Shown piece after piece: positions 42,556 to 50,875 of a DNA stretch of 50,954 nt. This DNA comes from Nocardiopsis suaedae (lineage in GTDB: Bacteria; Actinomycetota; Actinomycetes; Streptosporangiales; Streptosporangiaceae). Each line of letters opens with the position of its first letter. Positions within the stretch are counted from its first letter, which is position 1. The stretch spans positions 1 to 50,954 of the forward strand of contig NZ_JAQFWP010000052.1 of the NCBI RefSeq assembly GCF_027706745.1, written 5' to 3'. The translations under genes were made by a program, and so were the position numbers. The notes beneath the pieces were generated by a model that saw only the letters and a program-made list of their open reading frames with translations, was not told the DNA's origin and searched no databases.

Positions 42556-43502
42556 CAGAGCACCTCCCCTTGGCGGCGCAGGGTCCGCAGGTACAGCAGG
42601 GTGATCAACAGCAGCAGCACGGTGGTGACCACGCCGATGGCCGACCCCAGCCCGTACTGGCTGGAGGCGAACGCCTGCTGGTAGGCGTAGACGTTGAGCA
42701 CCAGGTTCTGCCCGGCGATCCCGCCGCCGCCCGTCATGATGTAGATCTGCGTGAAGATCTTGAAGTCCCAGATGATCGACTGGATGGTCACGATCGTCAT
42801 GGCCGGGCGCAGCATCGGCAGCATCACCGACAGGGCGATCCTGCCGGTCGAGGCGCCGTCCAGCCGCGCCGCCTCGATCACCTCCTCGGGGATCGCGCGG
42901 ATGCCCGCGTAGAGGGTGACCATGACGAACGGGAACGAGCACCACACCACCTGGGACCACACCAGGCCGAACGCGGACCACTTGCCGTAGGTCCACGAGT
43001 GCCCGGTGAAGCCCTCCAGGCCCAGCCCGGCCAGGGCCTGGTTCACCGGCCCCAGCAGCGGGTCGAACAGGAAGAGCCACACGGCGCTGCCGGTGACCGC
43101 CGGGGTGGCCCAGGCGCCCAGCGCCGCCAGGAACAGCAGCGTGCGCACCCACGGCGACAGGCGGGTGGCCAGGACCGCCAGGCCCCCGCCGACGGCGAGC
43201 GTGCCCACCACGCAGGCGGCCGCGAAGACGACGGTGTTGCCCAGCACCTCCCAGAACCGCGCATCGGAGAACAGGTCGGCGTAGTTCTCCAGGCCGATGA
43301 AGCGCAGCGGCTCGGCGCCGGTGACCTGCGGCTGGCGGTAGTCGTAAAAGGAGACCAGGACGAGCTGGTACAGCGGGTAGACGAGCAGCGTGCCCAGGAC
43401 CGCCAGGGCGGGCACGAGGTACATCCACGGTTCGAGGGAGCGGCGCCGGGGCCCGGGGGAGGCGGCCCCCGGGCCCCGGCGTGCGGGTGCGAGCAGGCCC
43501 AT
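42555..43502 (-). CDS. Carbohydrate ABC transporter permease, MalF type
   Basis: 315 residues, six to seven helices. WMYLVPALAVLGTLLVYPLYQLVLVSF is the first membrane segment and RAIPEEVIEAARLDGASTGRIALSVMLPMLRP the EAA loop. The ATG at 43500-43502 lies 8 bp after the binding-protein stop. Confidence 0.93.
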   Translation of the reverse strand: MGLLAPARRGPGAASPGPRRRSLEPWMYLVPALAVLGTLLVYPLYQLVLVSFYDYRQPQVTGAEPLRFIGLENYADLFSDARFWEVLGNTVVFAAACVVGTLAVGGGLAVLATRLSPWVRTLLFLAALGAWATPAVTGSAVWLFLFDPLLGPVNQALAGLGLEGFTGHSWTYGKWSAFGLVWSQVVWCSFPFVMVTLYAGIRAIPEEVIEAARLDGASTGRIALSVMLPMLRPAMTIVTIQSIIWDFKIFTQIYIMTGGGGIAGQNLVLNVYAYQQAFASSQYGLGSAIGVVTTVLLLLITLLYLRTLRRQGEVL

Positions 43503-43510
43503 GCGTCGGG

Positions 43511-44809
43511 TCACTCCCCGGCGAAGGCCTCGTCGAGGGAGGCGGAGGCCTCCTCGGCGGCCTCGTCCACGTCCGCGTCGCCGGAGGCCACCCGCTGCAC
43601 CATGGTGGGCAGCACGCCTTCGGCGTCGATGGCGGCCCAGGCGCCCGTGGCGGGCACGAACCGGGTCCCGGCGTCGATCGTCTCGATGAACGGGGCGATC
43701 TCCTCGTCCTCGGCGGCGATCTCCTCGCGCACGTCGGTGAAGGTGGGCAGGTTGCCCATCGCGTCGTACATCCGGCGCTGGTACTCCTTGCCGGCCAGGA
43801 GCCTCATGAACGCGACCGACAGGGTGCGCTTGTCGGTCCCGGCGAGGACGCCCAGGTTGTTCCCGCCGGCGAAGGCCGGGGCGATGCTGCCCGGCTCGGT
43901 GCCCGGCAGCGGGACGACGGCGGCGTCGTCGGCGATGTCGCTCTCCTGGACCGCCTTGAGGTTGAAGTTGCCGCCGATGGTCATGGCGGCGTTCCCGGCG
44001 ACGAAGTTCTGCACGCTGTCGTTGCCGCCCATCTCGGCGCAGGTCTGCGGCGGGCACACCTCGTCGGAGAGGATCCGGGAGTAGAGCTCCAGGCCCTCCT
44101 TGGCCTCGTCGGAGGCGATGGCGGAGGTGTAGGTGCCGCCGTCCTCCTCGGCGATCTCGCCGCCGTGGGCCCACACGAAGGGCAGGAAGCCGTAGGTGTA
44201 GGCGCCCCCGGTGGACACGCCGAGCATGTCGGGGTCCTCCTCCCGGACGGTGCGCCCGGCCTCCACGACCTCCTCCAGGGTCTCGGGCGGCTCCAGGCCG
44301 AGGTCGTCGAAGACGTCGGTGCGGTAGTAGAGGGCGCGGGCGCCGAGGAACCACGGCACGCCGTAGGTGCCGTCGCCGACCCGGGCGGTGGCGGCGACGT
44401 CCTCGGCGATGTCGGCGTGCCCCTCCCAGTCCGCCAGGTCCTCGGTGACGTCGAGGAAGCCGCCGGCCTCGACGTACCCGGCCAGGTCGGTGTTGCCGTA
44501 CTCGGCGACGTCGGGGGCGGAGGAGGGGTCGTTGAACGCGGCGCGGAAGCGCTCGGCGCGGGTGTCGACCGGGATGTACTGCACGTCCACGGTGACGCCG
44601 TCGTGGGCGTCCTCGAACTCGGCGACGGCCTCGTCGACGACCGCCTCCTTGGGCTCCTGGTCGACCTCGGAGAACAGCCAGACGCGGAGGGTGCCCTCCA
44701 TCTCATCGGCGCCGGAGGAGGCGCCGTCGGTCTGGGCCGGGGCGCAGGCGGCCAGTACCGCGGCGAGCCCGACGAGGGCGGCCGCGCGGACCGGGCGGGT
44801 TGGTCGCAT
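43511..44809 (-). CDS. Sugar ABC transporter substrate-binding lipoprotein
   Basis: 432 residues. A lipoprotein signal (RAAALVGLAAVLAAC, lipobox LAAC with Cys about 22) is followed by an extracellular-solute-binding family 1 domain: LRVWLFSEVDQEPKEAV, GVPWFLGARALYYRTDVFDDLGLEPPETL and AAMTIGGNFNLKAV. It captures a sugar or oligosaccharide outside the membrane and hands it to the two permeases. ATG 44809 has GAAGGAGA upstream. Divergent from the GH16 glucanase, so beta-glucan fragments are a possible substrate. Confidence 0.93.
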   Translation of the reverse strand: MRPTRPVRAAALVGLAAVLAACAPAQTDGASSGADEMEGTLRVWLFSEVDQEPKEAVVDEAVAEFEDAHDGVTVDVQYIPVDTRAERFRAAFNDPSSAPDVAEYGNTDLAGYVEAGGFLDVTEDLADWEGHADIAEDVAATARVGDGTYGVPWFLGARALYYRTDVFDDLGLEPPETLEEVVEAGRTVREEDPDMLGVSTGGAYTYGFLPFVWAHGGEIAEEDGGTYTSAIASDEAKEGLELYSRILSDEVCPPQTCAEMGGNDSVQNFVAGNAAMTIGGNFNLKAVQESDIADDAAVVPLPGTEPGSIAPAFAGGNNLGVLAGTDKRTLSVAFMRLLAGKEYQRRMYDAMGNLPTFTDVREEIAAEDEEIAPFIETIDAGTRFVPATGAWAAIDAEGVLPTMVQRVASGDADVDEAAEEASASLDEAFAGE

Positions 44810-44912
44810 CGGGTTCTCCTTCGGGGGAAAAGGGTGAGACCGGACGGAACAGGCCGGTGGCCCATGAATGTAAGGAAGGTGTACAGATCCCCAGAAGAGG
44901 GTGGGCTCAATG

Positions 44913-44927
44913 TTGTGCAGTGCACAA
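44913..44927. promoter_or_regulatory. Candidate IclR operator palindrome
   Basis: TTGTGCAGTGCACAA: perfect 7-bp arms around one base, 104 bp upstream of the binding-protein start. On the leftward strand a TTGAGC (-35-like, 44905-44910) adjoins it. IclR-family proteins bind palindromes of this size, and an iclR gene ends the operon. Confidence 0.55.
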
Positions 44928-45172
44928 GTGGGGGGCGACTATGCACGACGACGCAGGTCACGGCGGTGCTGTCTGGGCTCCCCGGGGGTGGGGCGGGAAG
45001 GCGGGGGTGCGCGGGCTCCCAAGCCGTGACCGGCGCTGGTGGGCTCGGCAGGGCGGATGGTGCCCTGGTCGCGGTCCGCGGAGGGGGCGGTGGCGGCGGG
45101 GCCGGTGCCCCGCTCGCGCCCGTCGGCCGGGCGGCGGGTCCTGGGAACCTCGCACGTGTCCCGAGGGCCCTG

Positions 45173-45186
45173 TGGGAGCGTTTCCA
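45173..45186 (+). promoter_or_regulatory. Candidate CelR/CebR (LacI-family) operator
   Basis: TGGGAGCGTTTCCA matches the cellulase-regulator operator TGGGAGCGCTCCCA at 12 of 14 positions. It lies 18 bp upstream of a good -35 of the glucanase promoter. Confidence 0.6.
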
Positions 45187-45204
45187 TACGTTCTTCGAAC
45201 CCCC

Positions 45205-45233
45205 TTGTCGCGATCTGGGGGAGTCTGTATGGT
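45205..45233 (+). promoter_or_regulatory. Promoter of the GH16 glucanase gene
   Basis: TTGTCG (45205-45210) and TATGGT (45228-45233) are separated by exactly 17 nt, a good housekeeping-sigma arrangement. The leader to the ATG is about 155 nt and contains a long-range CCATTCA/TGAATGG inverted repeat. The rest of 44810-45396 shows no gene. Confidence 0.6.
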
Positions 45234-45396
45234 TTGCCATCCATTCATTCCGTGATGTCCCGGTGGCACGCGGTCACCTGAATGGGTCCCGCGATGTTTC
45301 CCCCCTCCCCCCCCAGCCGAGCCGGGCCGACCCGCGCACGGCCCCACGCAGTGGAGGCCGAACACGAGGCCCGGGTACGCAGTTTGGAGCCGTCGG

Positions 45397-46701
45397 ATGG
45401 ACCCGACCATCGCCCCCCGAAGTCCCCGAACCCTCCGGTCCCGTCGGCCCCGCGCGCGGCGCCGCCCGGGCGCGGTCGTCCTCTCGGCGGCCGCCGTCGC
45501 CGTCCTGGCGCTCGTCGGGCCGGCCGCGCAGCCGGGCACGGCCCACGCGTCCCCGTCCGCACCGGAACCGCAGGCCGCACCCGGCGACCTGGTCTGGTCC
45601 GACGAGTTCGAGGGGCCCGCCGGGAGCGCTCCCGACCCCGCCAAGTGGCGCCACGAGACCGGCGACCACGGATGGGGCAACGCCGAACTCCAGAACTACA
45701 CCACCAGCCGGGCCAACTCCGCGCTCGACGGGAACGGCCACCTCGCCATCACCGCGCGCAGGGAGAGCGACGGCTCCTACACCTCCGCCCGGATGACCAC
45801 TCAGGACCGGTTCGAGCGCGCCTACGGACGTTTCGAGGCGCGCATCCGCATCCCCGAGGGCCAGGGCATCTGGCCCGCGTTCTGGATGCTCGGGGACGAC
45901 TTCCCCGACACCCCCTGGCCCGATTCCGGTGAGATCGACATCATGGAGAACATCGGCCGCGAACCCCGCCTCGTCCACGGCACGGTGCACGGACCGGGCT
46001 ACTCGGGCGGGGAGGGCATCGGCGCCTCCTACGCCCACCCCCAGGGGCGGGCGTTCGCCGACGACTTCCACGTCTTCGCGGTCGACTGGACCCCGGACGC
46101 CATCACCTGGTCGGTGGACGGCGTCGCCTTCCAGACCCTCACCCCCGCCGACCTGGGCGGCGACCGCTGGGTCTTCGACCATCCGTTCTTCATGATCCTC
46201 AACGTCGCGGTCGGCGGCACCTGGCCCGGCTACCCCGACGAGACCACCCGGTTCCCCCAGCGGATGCTCGTGGACTACGTCCGCGTCTACGACAACGGCG
46301 CCGGATCCGGGGAACCGACCGGCACCATCACCGCACCCACCGGCATCTGCGTGGACGTGGCGGGGGCCGACACCGCCAACGGGACGCCGATCCAGGTCGC
46401 GCACTGCAACGGCAACCAGGCCCAGCAGTGGACCATGGCGGCCGACGGGACGGTCCGCGCCTTCGGCAAGTGCATGGACGTCGCGGGCGGCGGCACCACC
46501 GCAGGGACGGACGTGCAGTTGTGGGACTGCAACGGAACGGGCGCCCAGACATGGACGTACTCCCCGGCCACGCGGGAACTGCGCAACCCGCGGTCCGGGA
46601 TGTGCCTGGACGGGCGCGGCGGGAGCCTCGCCGACGGCACGCGGTTGCAGATCTGGACCTGCAACGGGGCCCAGAACCAGCAGTGGACGGTGCCCGCCTG
46701 A
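45397..46701 (+). CDS. Secreted GH16 beta-1,3-glucanase with ricin-type lectin domain
   Basis: 434 residues. An Arg-rich signal peptide (about 1-52) leads to a GH16 domain (about 62-295) with the catalytic motif GEIDIMENIG: E179 nucleophile, D181, E184 acid/base. WPAFWMLGDD and VFDHPFFMILNVAVGG are laminarinase-type blocks. Residues about 305-434 are a CBM13/ricin-B trefoil with repeats ending QQWT, QTWT and QQWT. It should hydrolyse beta-1,3-glucans such as laminarin or fungal wall glucan outside the cell. ATG 45397 has GGAG 7 nt upstream. Confidence 0.92.
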   Translation: MDPTIAPRSPRTLRSRRPRARRRPGAVVLSAAAVAVLALVGPAAQPGTAHASPSAPEPQAAPGDLVWSDEFEGPAGSAPDPAKWRHETGDHGWGNAELQNYTTSRANSALDGNGHLAITARRESDGSYTSARMTTQDRFERAYGRFEARIRIPEGQGIWPAFWMLGDDFPDTPWPDSGEIDIMENIGREPRLVHGTVHGPGYSGGEGIGASYAHPQGRAFADDFHVFAVDWTPDAITWSVDGVAFQTLTPADLGGDRWVFDHPFFMILNVAVGGTWPGYPDETTRFPQRMLVDYVRVYDNGAGSGEPTGTITAPTGICVDVAGADTANGTPIQVAHCNGNQAQQWTMAADGTVRAFGKCMDVAGGGTTAGTDVQLWDCNGTGAQTWTYSPATRELRNPRSGMCLDGRGGSLADGTRLQIWTCNGAQNQQWTVPA

Positions 46702-46722
46702 CCGTTCGCGGCGCCTCCCAGG

Positions 46723-46786
46723 CGTTGATCTCGACGAAAGGGTTGCCAAATCCGCCGGAACGACAGCACTTTCGTCGAGATCATCG
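46723..46786 (-). repeat. Interspersed palindromic element, copy E4 (inverted)
   Basis: The arms CGTTGATCTCGACGAAAG and CTTTCGTCGAGATCATCG pair, and the centre reads CCAAATCCGCCGGAACG, the reverse complement of the E2 centre. It lies between the convergent stops of the glucanase (22 bp) and the protease inhibitor (10 bp). Confidence 0.85.
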
Positions 46787-46795
46787 ACACAGGAC

Positions 46796-47257
46796 CTAGA
46801 AGTCGAAGACCCGGTCGGTGCCGACCTTGGCCCTGCACAGGTTGCCGAAGGTCTCGGTGTAGTCGACCGGGCGCTTGAACCAGGTCCCCTCGGCCGAGAC
46901 CACGACCGGCCGGTACTCCATCGTGCACGGCTCGCCCGTGTCGGGCAGCCGCTCGAAGCGGCCGCCCGCCTCGGTCAGGGATTCGCACGCCTCGGCGCGG
47001 TCGGGGTGCGAGCCGCCCGAGGGGTGGCAGCGAAGGGTCACCCTCCCGCCGCCCGAACCGTCCCCGTACTCCCATTCCAGGACCATGCGCGCGGCCGGGC
47101 CGCCGCCCTCCTGCGCTTCGAGGATCCCCTGCGCCTCGTGGATCTTCTGCGTCTCCCCGTCCGGCCCGGCGGCCTGCACCGGGGATGCGGCGGCCAGGGC
47201 GGCGGTCCCCGCGGCGGCCAGTCCCACCAGGGCCGTTCTCGTCCTCAGGTTCGGCAT
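46796..47257 (-). CDS. Secreted subtilisin inhibitor (SSI family)
   Basis: 153 residues with a signal peptide (about 1-30, cleavage near VQAA). The mature domain matches Streptomyces subtilisin inhibitor: four cysteines (77, 91, 111, 141), the reactive loop PCTMEYRPVVV with P1 Met113 and P1' Glu114, and the end GNLCRAKVGTDRVFDF. Met at P1 favours inhibition of subtilisin-like proteases. ATG 47257 has AGGAAGAGGA upstream. Divergent from the histidine kinase. Confidence 0.92.
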   Translation of the reverse strand: MPNLRTRTALVGLAAAGTAALAAASPVQAAGPDGETQKIHEAQGILEAQEGGGPAARMVLEWEYGDGSGGGRVTLRCHPSGGSHPDRAEACESLTEAGGRFERLPDTGEPCTMEYRPVVVSAEGTWFKRPVDYTETFGNLCRAKVGTDRVFDF

Positions 47258-47394
47258 CGCTGTCCTCTTCCTCGTCTGATGAGTGGTCTGCGTCCGGCCC
47301 GGCGCGACGCCCGGGCCGCGGTGGCCGCGCGCCCTCCGTCCACGGCGCGCGACCACTACCGCCCGTCATTGAACCGTGACTATGTGCTGTGCGC

Positions 47395-47416
47395 CGGTGA
47401 TTCGGAGAAATCACCG
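47395..47416. promoter_or_regulatory. Palindrome in the SSI/histidine kinase promoter region
   Basis: CGGTGATT and AATCACCG arms (8 bp, perfect) surround a 6-nt centre in the AT-richest part of the 277-bp divergent region. It could be an operator or a short hairpin. Confidence 0.4.
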
Positions 47417-47534
47417 CGTGTCCGTCGGCGGTAAAAGCTCGACAAAACCCCCATTCCGTCACCCGTGTCCTGTGCGGGGCCGCGAACCCCTCCTGCGACG
47501 ATCGGTGGGCCGGTCGGTCGAGGGGCGGGTTCCC

Positions 47535-48974
47535 ATGGGCATGTGGCGGCGGCTGCGGCCGCGCTCGATCCGGGGGCGGGCGACCGCCGGATCGCTGCTC
47601 ATCGTGACCCCGCCGCTGGCGCTGGCCCTGGCCCTGGTCGGGGTCGGGGTGGAGCACGAGAGCGAGCGGGCGCGCTTCGACCGGGCCGGCGCCGCGGCGC
47701 GCCAGGTCGCGACCCGCATCGAGAGCCAGGGGTACGAGGGCGCCGTCCCGCCCACCGCCGGAGTGCTCCGCATCCAGGTGGTGGACTCCGCGGGCGAGGT
47801 GGTCGCGGCGAGCGCGGCCGTGCAGGGCGACCCCCCGCTGATCTCCGCGCGGCCCGACGACGGCGACTTCCTCGTGGAGGAGAGCGTGTGCCCCGACGGC
47901 AGGGACCAGGAGTGCCTGAGCACCGTCGGCATCGAGACCGATTCGGAGCCCTACGGCCCGGTCATCGTCTACACCGCGGTGGCCTACTCCCGCGGCTCCG
48001 CCGGGCCGCTCCTCCAGTTCGGCCTGGCGGGGGTGGGCGTGCTGGTGCTGGCCGCCACCGGATGGATGGCGTGGCGCGGCGCCGGGCGGGCGCTGCGGCC
48101 GGTGGAGAGCATCCGCCGCGACCTGGAGCGGCTGTCCGCGGGCGACCTCGGGCGCAGGCTGCGCATCCCCACCACGGGGGACGAGCTCGTCCGGCTGGCC
48201 CGGACCGGGAACGCCACCCTCGACCGGCTGGAGCGGGCGATGAACCGCCAGCGCAGCTTCGTCTCCGACGCCTCGCACGAGCTGCGCAACCCGATCGCGG
48301 GGATGCGCACCCGGCTGGAGGTGGAGCTGGCCGACCCGGACCCCGAGCCCGGGGCGGCGCGGCGCTCGCTCGAGGGGCTGCTGCAGGACGTGGAGCGGCT
48401 CCAGCGCATCGTCGGCGACCTGCTGGAACTGGCCCGGCTCGACGCCGACGTGGCGGCCGGGGCCACCGAGGTCGACCTGGCGGAGCTGGTGCTGGCGGAG
48501 GCGGAGCGCCGGGTGTCGGCGGTGGAGGTGGGCACCGACCTGTCGCCCGGGGCGCGGGTGCGCGGCGACCGGGTGCGGCTGGGGCGGGTGCTGACCAACC
48601 TGCTGGCCAACGCCGAGCGGCACGCCCGCGCGCACGTCCTCGTGGTGGTGCGCCCCGAGGGGGACACGGCCGTCATGGAGGTGCACGACGACGGGGCGGG
48701 CATCCCCGAGGCCGACCGGGAGCGCGTCTTCGAGCGGTTCGCCCGGCTGGCCGAGTCGCGGCGCAGGGACCCGGGCGGGTCGGGGCTGGGCCTGGCGATC
48801 TCCCGGGAGGTCGCCGAGTCGGGCGGGGGGACGCTGACCGCGGGCGCGAGTCCGGTGCTGGGCGGGGCGGTGCTGGTGATGCGGCTGCCGCTGGCCGGGG
48901 ACGCGTCGGCCGGGGCCGCGGCGGATAGAGGCGGTACGGGAAGCACGGAAGCCGATGGGGAGGACGGGCGATGA
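47535..48974 (+). CDS. Orphan sensor histidine kinase
   Basis: 479 residues. Two membrane helices (about 19-38 and 157-180) bracket an extracytoplasmic sensor domain with two cysteines (VCPDGRDQEC). HAMP follows, then HisKA with H248 (FVSDASHELRNPI) and a HATPase with LTNLLANAERHA, DDGAGIP and GSGLGLAI. No response regulator is adjacent on either side. ATG 47535 (or 47541) is preferred over upstream starts because a GAGGGGCGGG site precedes it and family homology begins there. Its stop overlaps the next gene. Confidence 0.9.
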   Translation: MGMWRRLRPRSIRGRATAGSLLIVTPPLALALALVGVGVEHESERARFDRAGAAARQVATRIESQGYEGAVPPTAGVLRIQVVDSAGEVVAASAAVQGDPPLISARPDDGDFLVEESVCPDGRDQECLSTVGIETDSEPYGPVIVYTAVAYSRGSAGPLLQFGLAGVGVLVLAATGWMAWRGAGRALRPVESIRRDLERLSAGDLGRRLRIPTTGDELVRLARTGNATLDRLERAMNRQRSFVSDASHELRNPIAGMRTRLEVELADPDPEPGAARRSLEGLLQDVERLQRIVGDLLELARLDADVAAGATEVDLAELVLAEAERRVSAVEVGTDLSPGARVRGDRVRLGRVLTNLLANAERHARAHVLVVVRPEGDTAVMEVHDDGAGIPEADRERVFERFARLAESRRRDPGGSGLGLAISREVAESGGGTLTAGASPVLGGAVLVMRLPLAGDASAGAAADRGGTGSTEADGEDGR

Positions 48975-49312
48975 CCGAGCGAGGCCCGGAGTGGGAGTCC
49001 GAGCGGTTCGGCGGGGACGACGAGCGGCTCCGTCGGGAGAGGCGCGAGGAGGACCGGCGCGAGGCGGAGATGGGCGACGACGAGCAGGAGGTCGACGTCG
49101 GCCTGTGGGAGCGCTACATCGAGGACCCGCCCGAGGGCGAGCTGGAGGTGTCGGGCGAGGACGATGAGGACCCCGGAGAGCTCGGCATCTCCGAGGAGGT
49201 GGCCGAGGAGAGGCGCAGGGGCGAGCGGGACGCGCCGCTCAACGACTACGAGGACGGCGAACCGGACGGCCCGGAGGGGGAGGCGGTCCGGATCCGCCGC
49301 GAGGAGGAGTAA
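48971..49312 (+). CDS. Small highly charged hypothetical protein coupled to the kinase
   Basis: 113 residues, nearly half Glu, Asp or Arg, with no hydrophobic core or cysteines; predicted largely disordered or coiled (ERLRRERREEDRREAEMGDDEQEVDVGLWERYIED). The only conserved-looking island is VGLWERYIEDPPEG. ATG 48971 overlaps the kinase TGA (ATGA), so the two are co-translated. Not recognised as a known family. Confidence 0.65.
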   Translation: MTERGPEWESERFGGDDERLRRERREEDRREAEMGDDEQEVDVGLWERYIEDPPEGELEVSGEDDEDPGELGISEEVAEERRRGERDAPLNDYEDGEPDGPEGEAVRIRREEE

Positions 49313-49318
49313 GGGGAG

Positions 49319-49353
49319 GGCGGCGGAGTCCGCTCTGCGCGGACCCCGCCGCC
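49319..49353. terminator. Terminator hairpin between convergent genes
   Basis: A 15-position stem (GGCGGCGGAGTCCGC with 49339-49353) with one A-C mismatch and a 5-nt loop begins 6 bp after the small charged protein's stop and 29 bp from the S37 peptidase stop. Confidence 0.65.
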
Positions 49354-49381
49354 ACCGGGCGCGGCCGTGGCGGGCACGGCC

Positions 49382-50875
49382 TCACATGCGCGGCAGCGGG
49401 GTCGGCACGGCCTCCTCTTCGCCGCGCCCGCGTTCGCCCCGGCCGTCGAGCTCGGCGTCATAGGGCGCGATCGCCTCGCCGTCCGCCTCCTCGCCGACGC
49501 CGGTGTACCGCAGCACGGCCGCCGTCGCCGCCGCCTCGTCCCGGGGCGCCAGCGACGAGATGGACGCGTAGTGGTTCGCCCCCGGCGCCTCGAACAGGTG
49601 GCTGTCCTCGGTCCTCCGGCCGGGGCGGAACCGCTCCGCGCTCCACGGGTCGTTCTCCCCGTACACGAACAGCATGTTCTCCGCCCGCTTGCGCACCCAC
49701 CGGTCCGTCCCCCGCGTCAGGGCGGGGTCGAAGGGGCCCATCTCCACCTCGGCGGGCACGTGGTCGCGCGCGTCCAGGCCGGGGTAGCGGAGCAGGCGGT
49801 CCAGGTGCGGCGCGCGGGGGCGCGGGTCCCCCAGCTCGGTCCCGGCCTGGTAGTAGTACGGCGCGTACCGCTCCACCACCTGGTCGGTGAAGAACGCGAA
49901 CCCGTACACCTCGTCCAGCCAGGTCCACAGCTCCTCGTCCGACGCGTCGGGCGAGGGCACGGACGCGCAGTCCGCCGTGTCGCCGTACTGCCAGAAGCCC
50001 CACGGCAGGTCGAGGACGACCGCCTCCAGCGCCTTGTCGGCCGACCCCATGATCCGGTCGAAGGTGGCGCCGCGGCGCTCGGCGTACTCCTCGTAGCGCC
50101 CGGCCATCTCCTCGCGCCGCTCCAGGGTCTCCACCTGGACCGCCTTCAGCGCCTCCCGGCACTCCCGCGGGCCCACCCGCTCCAGCATGCGCTCGTAGGC
50201 GGTGTCGCCGGGCCGGTCGGCGTCGTTGGGGGCGACGTAGGCGACGACCCCGTCCATGTCGCCGGGGTAGAGGCGTTCGTAGAACACGGCCGTCATGCCG
50301 CCCTTGCTGCCGCCGGTGGAGATCCACTCCTCCGGGTAGAGGGGTTCGAGCGCGGTGAACAGGCGGTGCTGGTCGGCGGCGGCCTGTCCGGTCGTCAGGG
50401 CCGACCAGTCGTTCCCGGTGTCCGGGACCGATTCGCCGAAGTAGCGGTACTCCAGCGACACCTGGTTGGCGTCGGCGATGCGGGTCGGCTCCGAGCGCGA
50501 CGGCTCGGGGTCCGCGGGCAGGTCGTACCCGGAGGTGGAGTAGACGGTGGGCCGGTCGGCGCCCCGGTGCAGCACGGTCAGGCGCTGCTCGAACGTGCCG
50601 GAGCCGGGGTCGCCGTGGTCGGTCGGCTGGGTGTAGGCGAGAACGAAGAAGCGGTGGTCCTCGGCGGGCTTCTCCTCGATGAGCCGCATCCCGGGGATGG
50701 CGAGCAGTCGGTCCAGGACGTCTCCGGAGGAGGGGGCGGGCCGCTCGGCGGCGGGGCCGGAGGCCGGGGAGGCCGCCGCGGGGGCGGGGGCGAGGAGGGA
50801 ACCGGCGAGCAGGGCCGCTGTGGCGGCCGCGGCGGCACCGAGGCGGGGGGATGGTCTGCGCAAGGGGCACCTCAT
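49382..50875 (-). CDS. Secreted S37 family prolyl tri/tetrapeptidyl aminopeptidase
   Basis: 497 residues. A signal peptide (about 1-36) is followed by an alpha/beta-hydrolase peptidase with the S37 nucleophile motif GGSKGG, S190, plus YGENDPWS and GANHYASI carrying the likely Asp and His. Residues VYSTSGYDLP and QVSLEYRYFGES are family blocks. Relatives in Streptomyces trim tripeptides from secreted proteins such as pro-transglutaminase. ATG 50875 has no strong ribosome site. Upstream DNA to the window end has no gene. Confidence 0.9.
   Translation of the reverse strand: MRCPLRRPSPRLGAAAAATAALLAGSLLAPAPAAASPASGPAAERPAPSSGDVLDRLLAIPGMRLIEEKPAEDHRFFVLAYTQPTDHGDPGSGTFEQRLTVLHRGADRPTVYSTSGYDLPADPEPSRSEPTRIADANQVSLEYRYFGESVPDTGNDWSALTTGQAAADQHRLFTALEPLYPEEWISTGGSKGGMTAVFYERLYPGDMDGVVAYVAPNDADRPGDTAYERMLERVGPRECREALKAVQVETLERREEMAGRYEEYAERRGATFDRIMGSADKALEAVVLDLPWGFWQYGDTADCASVPSPDASDEELWTWLDEVYGFAFFTDQVVERYAPYYYQAGTELGDPRPRAPHLDRLLRYPGLDARDHVPAEVEMGPFDPALTRGTDRWVRKRAENMLFVYGENDPWSAERFRPGRRTEDSHLFEAPGANHYASISSLAPRDEAAATAAVLRYTGVGEEADGEAIAPYDAELDGRGERGRGEEEAVPTPLPRM

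Noticed and set aside
45171-45260. tRNA gene, suggested by a TTCGAACCCCC stretch near 45195
   Set aside because: No acceptor stem, D-arm or anticodon arm can be drawn around it; the stretch lies within a good protein-gene promoter.
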